Assembly (NCBI RefSeq): GCF_002157465.1 | Contig: NZ_NHOC01000001.1 | Span: forward strand, 124,001-188,000 | Length of the DNA: 64,000 bases | Source: Butyricicoccus porcorum | GTDB taxonomy: Bacteria; Bacillota; Clostridia; Oscillospirales; Butyricicoccaceae | Direction: 5' to 3' | Shown: positions 1-8,280 of the stretch, piece by piece | Layout of the letters: every line of letters starts with the position of its first letter | How positions within the stretch are numbered: position 1 is the stretch's first letter | Program-made: the position numbers and the translations under genes | The notes under the pieces: model-generated | Databases searched by the model: none | Told to the model about the DNA's origin: nothing | Seen by the model: the letters and a program-made list of their open reading frames with translations, nothing else

Positions 1-593
1 AGCCTTCGGTCTAGCTCATGGAAGCCGGTCGGCAGGCCGGGCAGCCCGCTCTCGCTCTGCGCCAGCTCATCCAGGCGGTTGTAGACGTCCAGAATGACGC
101 TCTTGATCGGAGTCAGTCCCTGTACCTCACGCCCATGGCGCACCGCATAAATTTTCTGCTCCGCCGACTCCGCGATATCGCCCGCCTCACCGGCGCCCTC
201 ATACGCCATTGCCTGGATATCCGCGCCGGCCGACGCGATTTCGCGCAGCATGCTTTTGTCGCGGATGATGCGTGCATATTCGCGCACGCCCGCTGCGGTC
301 GGCGTGACATCCATCAGCTGGGACAGGTAGGCGCGGCCGCCCGCGTCGTCATATGTGCCGTTGATCTTCAGCTCATTGAGCACGGTCACGGCATCGATGC
401 GCACCGAGCCGGTGAACATCTCAAAAATGGTCTCAAAAATGCGGCGGTTTTCCTCCGCATAAAAGTCCTCCGGGCGCAGCAGCTCAATGACCTCCGGAAT
501 ACAGGACGGATCGATCAGCATGGAGCCGATCACTGCCTGTTCCGCTTCCAGCGCCTGCGGCATCTGCCGCGCCAGCAGTTCATCCATTGCCAT
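1..593 (-). CDS. dnaB: Replicative DNA helicase DnaB, N-terminal part (cut by window edge)
   Basis: Hexameric helicase that unwinds DNA at the replication fork. The visible 197 residues read leftward from ATG at 593. They hold the complete DnaB N-terminal helical domain (EAEQAVIGSMLID near residue 16, VRIDAVTVLNEL near residue 65) and the linker. Reading stops at LPTGFHELDR, the entry to the RecA-like ATPase domain, so the Walker motifs lie outside the window. AGGAGGGA just upstream supports the ATG; a second in-frame ATG two codons later is less well spaced. It follows gdpP and rplI on the same strand, a gene order common in Firmicutes. Partial because of the window edge, not because of decay. 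Confidence 0.95.
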   Translation of the reverse strand, partial: MAMDELLARQMPQALEAEQAVIGSMLIDPSCIPEVIELLRPEDFYAEENRRIFETIFEMFTGSVRIDAVTVLNELKINGTYDDAGGRAYLSQLMDVTPTAAGVREYARIIRDKSMLREIASAGADIQAMAYEGAGEAGDIAESAEQKIYAVRHGREVQGLTPIKSVILDVYNRLDELAQSESGLPGLPTGFHELDRR

Positions 594-620
594 GCTGATT
601 TCCCTCCTGACCGCGCGGAA

Positions 621-1070
621 TTACTCCGCCTCCGTTACCTGAACCTTCAGCTTGCCGACAACCTCCGGATACAGCTTGACCTTCAGCTCGAACGTGCCGA
701 ACGTCTTAATTGCCTCATCCAGAACAATCTTCTGTTTGTTGATCTCGATGCCATGCTCCTTCTTGAGCTGCGCCGCAATCTCCTTGCTCGTGACCGAGCC
801 GAAGATGCGTCCGCTCGTGCCGCCCTTGGCGGTCATATGCACGATGATGGATTCAAACTTCTTTGCGTTGGCCTCGGCCTCTGCGCGCTCCACAGCCTCA
901 CGGTGTGCGCGTGCCTCCTCCGCCTGCTTCATCTGGTTCATGTTGTCCGCGGTTGCGGCAACTGCCAAACCTCTGGGCAGCAGGTAGTTTCTGCCATAGC
1001 CCTCAGATACCTCGACGAGCTGGCCCTTCTTGCCCTTGCCCTTGACGTCCTGCTGTAAAATTACCTTCAT
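621..1070 (-). CDS. rplI: 50S ribosomal protein L9
   Basis: Large-subunit ribosomal protein that binds 23S rRNA near the base of the L1 stalk. The 149 residues match the usual family length. The start MKVILQQDVKGKGKKGQ, followed by GYGRNYLLPRGLA, is the rRNA-binding N-terminal signature; a long connecting helix (about residues 40-75, rich in Glu, Ala and Arg) leads to the C-terminal lobe. The ATG at 1070 is preceded by AGGAGGGA. Open reading continues 19 codons further upstream, but that part overlaps the intergenic space and lacks family similarity. It sits 28 bp after gdpP and 27 bp before dnaB, so the three are probably co-transcribed. Confidence 0.96.
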   Translation of the reverse strand: MKVILQQDVKGKGKKGQLVEVSEGYGRNYLLPRGLAVAATADNMNQMKQAEEARAHREAVERAEAEANAKKFESIIVHMTAKGGTSGRIFGSVTSKEIAAQLKKEHGIEINKQKIVLDEAIKTFGTFELKVKLYPEVVGKLKVQVTEAE

Positions 1071-1098
1071 AACGAATCCCTCCTGGGTAGCTGAAATC

Positions 1099-3111
1099 TT
1101 ATTGTGTCTCCTCGTCCTCCTGCGCACTCTGGCATTCCAGATACGTTTCGACGGCGTGATAAATGCGCTCCGTCGCCGTGCGGCTGTCGGTGTTCTTCAT
1201 CTGTGCGCCCGCAGCCGTCAGGCTGCCGCCGCCGCCCAGCATCTCCGTAATGATCTGTACATTGACGCTGCCCATCGAGCGCGCGGAAACCACGATATCG
1301 TCCCCGAGCGGGAACGCGACGATGCTCGCACGCACACCGATGATATTCAAAAGCTCGTCCGCAGCCTGTGCCGCGATCGGGCGGGAGGTCTGAAAATCCG
1401 CGACAGCAATGACAATGCCGCCTGCGGTCGAACGCGCGCACGAGATCACGCGCTCGCGCTGCATGTATTCGTCAAACGAATTCTGGAACATACGCTTGAC
1501 TGACGTCATGTCCGCACCGGCGCGGCGCAGATAAGCTGCCGCCTCGAACGTGCGCACACCGGCCTTGATGGAAAAGCCCTTGGTGTCCAGATGGATGCCC
1601 GCCAGAAGCGCCTCCGCCTCCAGGCGGCTGATGGTCTGGTTGGGCACCATGTACTGCAACAGCTCGCTCACCAGCTCGCTGGCAGACGATGCCGACGGCT
1701 CGTGCATGTTGACCGCACAGTTTTCGATATAATCCGCGGCACGGCGGTGGTGGTCAATGACCGCCACACGGCGGCAGCGCTGGAGCAGCTCCGGCGCTTC
1801 GACAAAGTCCGGGCGGTTGGTATCGACGACAACCATCAGGCTGCCCGCGTCGATCATCTCCTCTGCCTGCTCCGGCTCGATAAAGATACCGTTGTATTCG
1901 CCGCTTGCGTCGATTTTATCCAGCAGCGGCTGTGCCAGCGTCTGCGCACGGCGCAGGACAATATGCACCTGCTTGCCGCGGCTGCGCGCGGCACATACGA
2001 CGCCGACAGCGGCGCCGACAGCGTCAATATCCGAATTGCGGTGACCCATGACAAATACCTGCGACGAGTCGCGCATCAGCTGGCCGAGCGCGTTCGCCAT
2101 GACGCGCGATTTGACCTTTGTGCGCTTTTCCACTTCCTTGGTCACGCCGCCAAAGAACTCGAAGGCAAACCGGTTTTTGATAACCGTCTGATCGCCGCCG
2201 CGCGAGAGCGCCATTTCCAGCGCAAGCGCGGCAAATTCGTATTTCTCCTCCAGCGTGCGCCCGTCGCGGCCGATGCCGATGGACAGCGTCGCGTTGATGC
2301 CCTCGCGCGAGATAATGGAGCGAACCGAATCGAGCACGGAGAATTTGTCCTGCGCAATCGCGGCGAGATCGCGCTCCTCAATGATGAAAATATACCGGTC
2401 GCGGTCGAATTTGCGCAGCACACCGTGTACATCCTTCGCCCATTCGCCGATGCGGTTGTCAATCGCGGCGAGCAGCGTCGCCTTCTCCGAGTCGCTGACA
2501 TTTTTGACCAGCTCCTCGTAATTGTCAATGGAAATGATGGACACCACCGGGCGGCTCTCCTCAAACTCCCTGCGCAGGGAAACCAGCTCTGTGGAATCAA
2601 TCCAGTACAGCGTCATCAGCACGCTCGTGCTGCCGTCCGCCGGCTGTACCAGCGAGCCGAGCACGGTATAATACCGGTCTCCGACCTTGACCTCGGACGG
2701 ATACCGCGTCTTTTTCTCCAGTAGCCATGTGGTATCGAAGCCCGGGACGATGTCGCCCACCGTCTGTTCAAACAGGCTGTCGGTCATATCATAGACCTCG
2801 TTGAACCGGTCATTGCACCAGACAATCTGGCTGGTTCCGATCATGCACACCGTAATCGGCAGCGGAAAGGTACTCATCGTCTGCTGCGATTCCGCATCGA
2901 TGTTGCCGGATACCGTTTCCAGATATTGCAGCATTTCCCGCTTGCGGCGGCGCATGGTGACATTATAATAGCCGTACAGCACACCGCATACGATCAGTTC
3001 AAACACCGCCAGATACAGCGAAAAAAAGGCGCTGACGCAGGCGAACAGCAGGAAAATAACAAAATACATACCGAAGCCCGGTTCCAAAATTTTGCTCAAC
3101 CGCTTATCCAA
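1099..3111 (-). CDS. gdpP: GdpP-type cyclic-di-AMP phosphodiesterase
   Basis: Membrane-anchored enzyme of the GdpP/YybT family, which hydrolyses c-di-AMP and so affects potassium balance and cell-wall stress. Domains in order: two membrane helices (about residues 14-50), a PAS-like sensor domain (65-160), a degenerate GGDEF domain (165-290), a DHH phosphoesterase domain with GHRNSDIDAVG, VVVDTNRPD and VIDHHRR (about 325-480), and a DHHA1 domain ending in GGGGSLTAAGAQ. I chose a TTG start at 3111 with a GGAGAGGGGG ribosome site; open reading runs up to 3168, but that stretch is the transcribed leader behind the promoter at 3190-3218. ATG at 3069 is a shorter alternative. First gene of the gdpP-rplI-dnaB group. 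Confidence 0.9.
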   Translation of the reverse strand: MDKRLSKILEPGFGMYFVIFLLFACVSAFFSLYLAVFELIVCGVLYGYYNVTMRRRKREMLQYLETVSGNIDAESQQTMSTFPLPITVCMIGTSQIVWCNDRFNEVYDMTDSLFEQTVGDIVPGFDTTWLLEKKTRYPSEVKVGDRYYTVLGSLVQPADGSTSVLMTLYWIDSTELVSLRREFEESRPVVSIISIDNYEELVKNVSDSEKATLLAAIDNRIGEWAKDVHGVLRKFDRDRYIFIIEERDLAAIAQDKFSVLDSVRSIISREGINATLSIGIGRDGRTLEEKYEFAALALEMALSRGGDQTVIKNRFAFEFFGGVTKEVEKRTKVKSRVMANALGQLMRDSSQVFVMGHRNSDIDAVGAAVGVVCAARSRGKQVHIVLRRAQTLAQPLLDKIDASGEYNGIFIEPEQAEEMIDAGSLMVVVDTNRPDFVEAPELLQRCRRVAVIDHHRRAADYIENCAVNMHEPSASSASELVSELLQYMVPNQTISRLEAEALLAGIHLDTKGFSIKAGVRTFEAAAYLRRAGADMTSVKRMFQNSFDEYMQRERVISCARSTAGGIVIAVADFQTSRPIAAQAADELLNIIGVRASIVAFPLGDDIVVSARSMGSVNVQIITEMLGGGGSLTAAGAQMKNTDSRTATERIYHAVETYLECQSAQEDEETQ

Positions 3112-3189
3112 AGCGAAATTGCCCCCTCTCCGGTTTCCGCATCCAGCCGGGAAACCGCGGCGGCACATACGGCCACCGATACATTATGC

Positions 3190-3218
3190 ATTATAGCAAA
3201 CCCATGCGCGGCTGACAA
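3190..3218 (-). promoter_or_regulatory. Sigma-A promoter of gdpP-rplI-dnaB
   Basis: On the minus strand TTGTCA, 17 nt, TATAAT. Transcription would begin near 3183, about 70 nt before the proposed TTG start of gdpP. Confidence 0.75.
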
Positions 3219-3278
3219 GCATTTTTGCGCACAAATGCAGGAAATCTGCGCGATTTCCTGCATCTTTTGACCATTCTT

Positions 3279-4355
3279 TCACTTTTCCGCGCTATGTACC
3301 GGTCGAAACAGCATGCGCTGCACCGCATCCATCATCCGGTTATAGGCGCGCGTGACAATCGGACTGCTCAGCACCAGTGACACGACAAGCGCATATGCCA
3401 GCAGCAGGGCGAGCTGCGGGATGCCGTAATCCAGCCGCCCCGGGTATTTGTATCCCTCCAGCGCCGGAACCAGCCGTGCCAGCAGCCCACACAGCCACTC
3501 CCAGTGCCCGACAACCCACAGCATCGGGAAGGCGTGCAGCAGATACACCGTCATGCTGCCGCGCCCTATGCGCGTGAGCACGCCTCTGCCCGCCGGAATC
3601 AGCCGCAGCAGCATCACGCCGAGCAGCGGCGCAATCAGATAAATGGACAGGCGGAATACAACGCCCTCCAGCGGCTCCAGCCCCTGTGTCTCATAGGAAT
3701 TGACCAGCTGGAACGGATGGCTCGCGGAACCGTCCGGATGCAGCGTGTCGGTCAGCCACAGCGCCAGAAACGCGCCTGTTCCGCCGCACAGCAGCGCGAC
3801 GGGTATCGGCAGACGCCGAATGCGCTTCATATGCGCCTCTGTACAATAGTAGCCGAGCAGGTAAAACGGGAAAAAGCACACAGTGCGCGAAAGCGACAGT
3901 GTGCGTCCGAAATAACGATCCCCGCCCGCGAGCAGCGCCAGCACGATGGAGAGCGGCAGCAGCCTGCGGATGCGCAGCAGCTCGGGCAGCAGCAGCCGGA
4001 TGAGCAGCAGCGTCAGCAGAAACCAATACATGTTGAGCGGCCGGAGCAGGCCATAGTTCAGCTCCGGCGACTGCCCGACACGTACCATATAATACAATGT
4101 ATTGAACAGCAGGAACGGAACCAGATACTCTCCCAGCGCAGCGCGCCGGCGTTTTTCCGCATGCTTTCCGAAATAACCGGACAAAAACAGGAACAGCGGC
4201 ATCTGTACCGACAGAACCACCAGCCGGATTGTATACAGCAGCGGCGTCTTCTGCCCCAGCATGTCGTACATATGCACATACACCACGCTGATGATGAGCA
4301 GGCCTTTGAGATTGTCCAGCGCAGCATCCCGCGTTCCCTGGATCGATGGATTCAC
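3279..4355 (-). CDS. Membrane acyltransferase (acyltransferase 3 family)
   Basis: A 358-residue integral membrane protein with about ten hydrophobic helices. The N-terminus RDAALDNLKGLLIISVVYVH, then MPLFLFLSGYF, fits the acyltransferase-3 (OafA/fucose acetyltransferase-like) family, whose members move acyl groups onto sugars or other cell-surface molecules. LDNLKGLLI takes the place of the common LDxLRGIAI start, and the region after TM1 carries the conserved VYVH histidine. It begins 9 bp after the AI-2E-type permease gene and is probably co-transcribed with it. The substrate cannot be read from the sequence. Confidence 0.8.
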   Translation of the reverse strand: MNPSIQGTRDAALDNLKGLLIISVVYVHMYDMLGQKTPLLYTIRLVVLSVQMPLFLFLSGYFGKHAEKRRRAALGEYLVPFLLFNTLYYMVRVGQSPELNYGLLRPLNMYWFLLTLLLIRLLLPELLRIRRLLPLSIVLALLAGGDRYFGRTLSLSRTVCFFPFYLLGYYCTEAHMKRIRRLPIPVALLCGGTGAFLALWLTDTLHPDGSASHPFQLVNSYETQGLEPLEGVVFRLSIYLIAPLLGVMLLRLIPAGRGVLTRIGRGSMTVYLLHAFPMLWVVGHWEWLCGLLARLVPALEGYKYPGRLDYGIPQLALLLAYALVVSLVLSSPIVTRAYNRMMDAVQRMLFRPVHSAEK

Positions 4356-4364
4356 AGCTGTCGT

Positions 4365-5669
4365 TTACTCCTCTCCGCCGCCGGAATCGTCTTCCCCGCC
4401 GACGGTATCTCCCATACCGTCTGTGCGGACGCGGACACGCCGCACGGGCTGGCCGGTCTGCTCATCGATATGATCCACGCCCGCATATTCCGCCGTGGCG
4501 AGCGGCAAATGCTTGCGCGCCAGCAGGCGGGAAATGATGTCCGTCAGAATGCGGTACAAAATGGCAAACAGCGGCACACCAACAATCATGCCGACAAAAC
4601 CGAACAGGCCGCCGAACAGCAGGATGGAAAACAGCACCCAGAAGCTGGACAGTCCGGTGGAGTTGCCCAGAATCTTCGGCCCCAGAATGTTGCCGTCAAA
4701 CTGCTGCAATACGAGTACATAGATGAGAAAATAAAGCGATTTGATCGGGTTGTCGATCAGGATGATGACAAAAGACGGAATCGCGCCGATAAACGGCCCG
4801 AAAAACGGGATAATATTGGTTACACCGATAATCACACTGACGAGCATCGCATACGGCATATTCATGATCGGCAGCGCCACACAGCAGATCAGGAAAATGA
4901 GGAACGAATCGATCAGCTTGCCGCCGATAAATCCGCTGAACATCTGATGTGCATAGCGCGCATAATCCATGACGATATTGCCCCAATGCGCACCAAGCAC
5001 GGCATACAGGCAGCGCGTCAGCTGGCGCAGAAATTTTTCCTTGCCCGCCATCAGGTAAATGGCGACAATAATACCGATAAACAGGTTTTTTACAAAGGTG
5101 ACCGTACTCATGACGCCGACGGACACATAGCTCAGAGTCTCCTGCATGGACGGCGCAAGCGATGTCTGAATCCATTCTTCGACGTAGCTGACCGCCTGCG
5201 CGTACAGCGACATCGCATTCTGCTCCAGGGTCGGATTGCTCGCCAGCAGCGACTGGAGCGTCTGGGAGACCTGCATGAGATTGGTCGGCAAAGAGGAGGC
5301 AAAGCTCGTGACGCTGGTGATAATCTGCGGGATCAGCAGCGCCAGCAGACCGACAATCAGTGCGCCCGCGCCGAGGAAGGTTCCTGCCATCGCAAGGATA
5401 TCCGCACAATACAGCGCCCGGCGCCCGCGCCAGCGAAACGTCCGATGCAACAGACGGCGCAGCTTTCCCCGCAGCCAGTTATAGGCGGGCGAAAGCACAT
5501 AGGCGATGCCAATGCCGAGGATGACCGGCATCAGAATGGAAATCAGCCGGGAGATGCCCTCTGCCAGCTCCTCAAACTTATAAATGCAAAAAAATATCAA
5601 CAGCGTCAGCGCGCCGACAACGACAACCATCGCACCCCAGCCGAAATATTTTTTCATACTCTCTTTCAC
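4365..5669 (-). CDS. AI-2E family transporter (UPF0118 membrane permease)
   Basis: A 434-residue membrane protein with about eight helices. The pattern fits PF01594: two N-terminal helices, a long helical stretch with LASNPTLEQNA (about residues 140-190), then GLTNIIPFFGPFIGAIPS-like sequence (here GVTNIIPFFGPFIGAIPS) and LGPKILGNSTGLSSFWVL. Family members include exporters of autoinducer-2 and Na+(Li+)/H+ antiporters, so the substrate is open. The acidic tail (EDDSGGGEE) is cytoplasmic and unremarkable. Upstream gene of a two-gene unit with the acyltransferase. The start ATG at 5669 lies 18 nt after a GGGGAG ribosome site, rather far; GTG/ATG alternatives nearby are not better. Confidence 0.88.
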   Translation of the reverse strand: MKESMKKYFGWGAMVVVVGALTLLIFFCIYKFEELAEGISRLISILMPVILGIGIAYVLSPAYNWLRGKLRRLLHRTFRWRGRRALYCADILAMAGTFLGAGALIVGLLALLIPQIITSVTSFASSLPTNLMQVSQTLQSLLASNPTLEQNAMSLYAQAVSYVEEWIQTSLAPSMQETLSYVSVGVMSTVTFVKNLFIGIIVAIYLMAGKEKFLRQLTRCLYAVLGAHWGNIVMDYARYAHQMFSGFIGGKLIDSFLIFLICCVALPIMNMPYAMLVSVIIGVTNIIPFFGPFIGAIPSFVIILIDNPIKSLYFLIYVLVLQQFDGNILGPKILGNSTGLSSFWVLFSILLFGGLFGFVGMIVGVPLFAILYRILTDIISRLLARKHLPLATAEYAGVDHIDEQTGQPVRRVRVRTDGMGDTVGGEDDSGGGEE

Positions 5670-5844
5670 GGGAAGGCTCCCCTTTCGTCAATTGCATTAC
5701 ATTGAATTCTATTGTAACAGATTTCTTACAGGACGGTGAGGAAAAAACGCTAATTTAACAAAAAATTTCCCCAGTCCAGAATCTGCCAAAAACATTCCCA
5801 CACCTTAGCCATAATTTCCAACTGCTTTTTGTGCAGAATCCCCA

Positions 5845-5873
5845 TTGCATTCGACACAAAATGCGCCTATACT
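5845..5873 (+). promoter_or_regulatory. Sigma-A promoter of the T-box/oxidoreductase operon
   Basis: TTGCAT, 17-nt spacer, TATACT. The T-box structure starts about 25 nt downstream of the expected start point. Confidence 0.8.
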
Positions 5874-5900
5874 TAGAAGCAATCAACTGAACATCCCGCT

Positions 5901-6141
5901 GAAAAGACAGCGACGGAGACAGTACGTCTGTGTGGAACCTCCCAGCGAACCGGGGACAGTGCAAGCCCGGCAGCAGTACATACAGTCCGAAAATCACTCC
6001 TGAGTCGCAGGCCGAAACCGATTTCCCGGCAAGTAGGTCGTGCCGGTTTTCCCCGTTATCGGAAGCTCATATGATGGTATGCAGTAACAGGTGGTGAAAC
6101 GAAGCAATTATGCTCTCGTCCTTTTACGGATGGGAGCTTTT
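5901..6141 (+). promoter_or_regulatory. T-box leader, specifier AUC (isoleucine)
   Basis: tRNA-sensing leader ahead of the four oxidoreductase genes. Stem I base: CGACGGAG (5911-5918) pairs with CUCC-UGA-GUCG (5997-6007). The specifier loop has AGUA on the 5' side (5921-5924) and GAAAAUCA on the 3' side; by position the specifier codon is AUC at 5993-5995. The distal part has the usual GC hairpin with a GUGCAAGCC loop (5945-5970). The antiterminator bulge UGGU (6092-6095, in AGGUGGUGAAAC) matches the ACCA end of tRNA-Ile. An intrinsic terminator (GCTCTCGTCC/GGATGGGAGC and nine T, 6112-6141) follows. Uncharged tRNA-Ile should allow read-through. Confidence 0.85.
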
Positions 6142-6210
6142 TTTTATTTGTTTTTTCGACGTTTGTTTTTTGATTGAAGATTGAATAGAATTGGATGGAG
6201 GAGATTTTTC

Positions 6211-6789
6211 ATGCAGAACACAGTGGAAATCCGCTGGCACGGCCGCGGCGGACAGGGCGCAAAGACCGCCTGCCTGCTGCTCGCGGACGCAGCCTTCAGC
6301 TCGGGCAAGTATGTACAGGGCTTCCCGGAATACGGCCCGGAACGCATGGGCGCACCGATCACCGCCTATAACCGCATCAGTGATGAGCGCTGCACAGTGC
6401 ATTCCAACATTTATGACCCGGATTATGTCGTTGTCGTCGATGAGAGCCTGATTGAAACCGTCGACGTCACCAAGGGTCTGAACCCGGAGGGTGCCATTAT
6501 TGTCAACACCCCGAAATCTCCGGCTGAGGTACGCAAGGAGCTGGGCAACTATCCCGGCCGCGTATGTACCATCGATGCGCGCCGCATCTCCGAGGAGATC
6601 CTGGGCAAGAACTTCCCGAACACTCCGATGCTCGCCGCTGCCGTCAAGGTCTCCGGCGTTGTCGATGCCGACCAGTTCGTCTCCAACATGGAAGCATCGT
6701 TCAAGCACAAGTTCGCAACCAAGCCGCAGGTCATCGCGGGCAACATGACCGTTCTGACCAAGTCTATGCAAGAGGTACAAGTAGGATGA
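6211..6789 (+). CDS. porG: 2-oxoacid:ferredoxin oxidoreductase, gamma subunit
   Basis: Gamma subunit (192 aa) of a four-subunit oxidoreductase that converts a 2-oxoacid plus CoA to acyl-CoA and CO2 while reducing ferredoxin, or the reverse. The N-terminus has the family hallmark WHGRGGQGAKTA, followed by GFPEYGPERMGAPITAY. ATG at 6211 has GGAGGAG nine bases upstream; open reading to 6181 is upstream of that site. The stop overlaps the start of the delta gene (ATGA), so translation is coupled. The symbol follows the pyruvate enzyme by subunit type only; the Ile T-box in front suggests a branched-chain substrate (VOR/IOR type). Confidence 0.9.
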   Translation: MQNTVEIRWHGRGGQGAKTACLLLADAAFSSGKYVQGFPEYGPERMGAPITAYNRISDERCTVHSNIYDPDYVVVVDESLIETVDVTKGLNPEGAIIVNTPKSPAEVRKELGNYPGRVCTIDARRISEEILGKNFPNTPMLAAAVKVSGVVDADQFVSNMEASFKHKFATKPQVIAGNMTVLTKSMQEVQVG

Positions 6790-7088
6790 TTCACGCAAAA
6801 GATATCAACGAACAGTCCAAGTGGCAGGATCTGACTCCGGGCTGTGAAATTTATGAGCCGGGTACGGCGGTCCTGACCAAGACCGGCGAATGGCGCACCA
6901 TGACCCCGCACTGGGATCCGGCAAAGTGCAAGCAGTGCCTGCTGTGCGCACCGTACTGTCCGGATTCGTCCATTCCGGTCAAGGATGGCAAGCGCTCTGA
7001 TTTTGATTTCGACCACTGCAAGGGCTGCGGCATCTGCTATAAAGTATGCCCGTTCCATGCCATTTCGTTCGGAAAGGAGGACGAATAA
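6786..7088 (+). CDS. porD: 2-oxoacid:ferredoxin oxidoreductase, delta (ferredoxin-like) subunit
   Basis: A 100-residue two-cluster ferredoxin subunit that passes electrons from the catalytic subunits to soluble ferredoxin. Two [4Fe-4S] motifs are complete: CKQCLLCAPYCP (about residues 50-61) and CKGCGICYKVCP (about 79-90). The N-terminal 45 residues (TPGCEIYEPGTA, GEWRTMTPHWD) match the delta subunits of POR/VOR enzymes. The ATG overlaps the gamma stop by 4 bp and the stop lies 3 bp before the alpha gene, a tight operon. A ribosome site (AGAGGTACAAGTAGG) lies inside the end of the gamma gene. Confidence 0.92.
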   Translation: MIHAKDINEQSKWQDLTPGCEIYEPGTAVLTKTGEWRTMTPHWDPAKCKQCLLCAPYCPDSSIPVKDGKRSDFDFDHCKGCGICYKVCPFHAISFGKEDE

Positions 7089-7091
7089 GCC

Positions 7092-8273
7092 ATGTCGATC
7101 CGTGAAAGACTTTCCGGCAACGAGGCGGTTGCCTATGCAATGAAGCAGATCAACCCGGACGTCATGGGTGCGTTCCCGATCACCCCGTCCACAGAGATCC
7201 CGCAGTATTTTGCACAGTATGTTGCAAACGGCGAGGTTGACACCGAATTTGTTACCGTTGAGTCCGAGCACTCCTCGATGTCCACCTGTATTGGCGCTGC
7301 CGCTGCCGGCGCGCGCGCGATCACCGCGACCTCTTCCTGCGGTCTCGCACTGATGTGGGAGCTGCTGTATGTCGCATCGTCCTCCCGCCTGCCGATCACG
7401 CTGGCACTGGTCACCCGTGCCCTGACCGGCCCGATCAACATCAACAACGACCATTCGGATGCAATGGGCGCACGCGATGCAGGCTGGATTCAGATTTTTG
7501 CCGAAAACAACCAGGAAGCCTATGACAACTATATTCAGGCGATGCCGATCAGTGAAAATCCGGAAGTCCGCCTGCCGATCATGGTCTGCCAGGACGGCTT
7601 CATCACCTCCCATGCCGTCGAGAACATCGAGTTGGAAGAAGATGCCATGGTCAAGGAATTTGTCGGCGAATACAACCCGGAGAACTATCTGCTGAAGCAT
7701 GAAAATCCGCTGGCAGTCGGCCCTTATGGCGTTTCCCCGTACTACATGGAGGCCAAGAAGGCACAGGCCGAAGCAATGAAGCGTGCCAAAAAGGTCATTC
7801 TTGAGGTCGGCAAGAAGTTCGGCGACAAAACCGGACGCTATTACGGCTTCTTTGAAGCATACCGCATGGAGGATGCTGACACCGCAGTTGTCCTCATCGG
7901 TTCGTCCGCCGGTACCGCACGCGCAACCGTTGACAAACTGCGTGCCGAAGGCCGCAAGGTCGGCATGGTAAAGGTTCGTGTATTCCGTCCGTTCCCGTTT
8001 GACGAAATCGCACAGGCACTGTCCGGCTGCAAGGCAGTTGCCATCCTCGACAAGGCGGAGAGCTTCTCCGCAGCAGGCGGCCCGCTGTTCGCGGAGACCC
8101 GCAGTGCAATGTACGATCTGGACAACCGTCCGAAGGCAGTCAACTTTGTCTATGGTCTGGGCGGCCGTGACTTCCGCGTAGAGGACTGCACCGAAATCTT
8201 CGACGAGCTGGACGAAATCGTAAAGACCGGCAAGACCGGCGAGGTTTACCGCCACATCGGACAGAGGGAGTAA
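7092..8273 (+). CDS. porA: 2-oxoacid:ferredoxin oxidoreductase, alpha subunit
   Basis: Alpha subunit (393 aa) holding the pyrimidine-binding part of the thiamine pyrophosphate site and the CoA-facing domain. It starts SGNEAVAYAMKQI and has AFPITPSTEIPQ (about residues 29-40), VESEHSSMS and ATSSCGLALMWE, all typical of POR/VOR alpha chains rather than 2-oxoglutarate enzymes. The C-terminal third (VVLIGSSAGTARATVD, VRVFRPFP) is the transketolase-like C domain. AAGGAGGAC precedes the ATG. Substrate choice between pyruvate and branched-chain 2-oxoacids cannot be fixed from these motifs. Confidence 0.92.
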   Translation: MSIRERLSGNEAVAYAMKQINPDVMGAFPITPSTEIPQYFAQYVANGEVDTEFVTVESEHSSMSTCIGAAAAGARAITATSSCGLALMWELLYVASSSRLPITLALVTRALTGPININNDHSDAMGARDAGWIQIFAENNQEAYDNYIQAMPISENPEVRLPIMVCQDGFITSHAVENIELEEDAMVKEFVGEYNPENYLLKHENPLAVGPYGVSPYYMEAKKAQAEAMKRAKKVILEVGKKFGDKTGRYYGFFEAYRMEDADTAVVLIGSSAGTARATVDKLRAEGRKVGMVKVRVFRPFPFDEIAQALSGCKAVAILDKAESFSAAGGPLFAETRSAMYDLDNRPKAVNFVYGLGGRDFRVEDCTEIFDELDEIVKTGKTGEVYRHIGQRE

Positions 8274-8280
8274 GAACACC

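Noticed and set aside
3504-5705. 733-codon plus-strand open frame
   Set aside because: It runs antisense to the acyltransferase and AI-2E permease genes, is rich in Gln/Arg/His of antisense type, and has no ribosome site or family motif.
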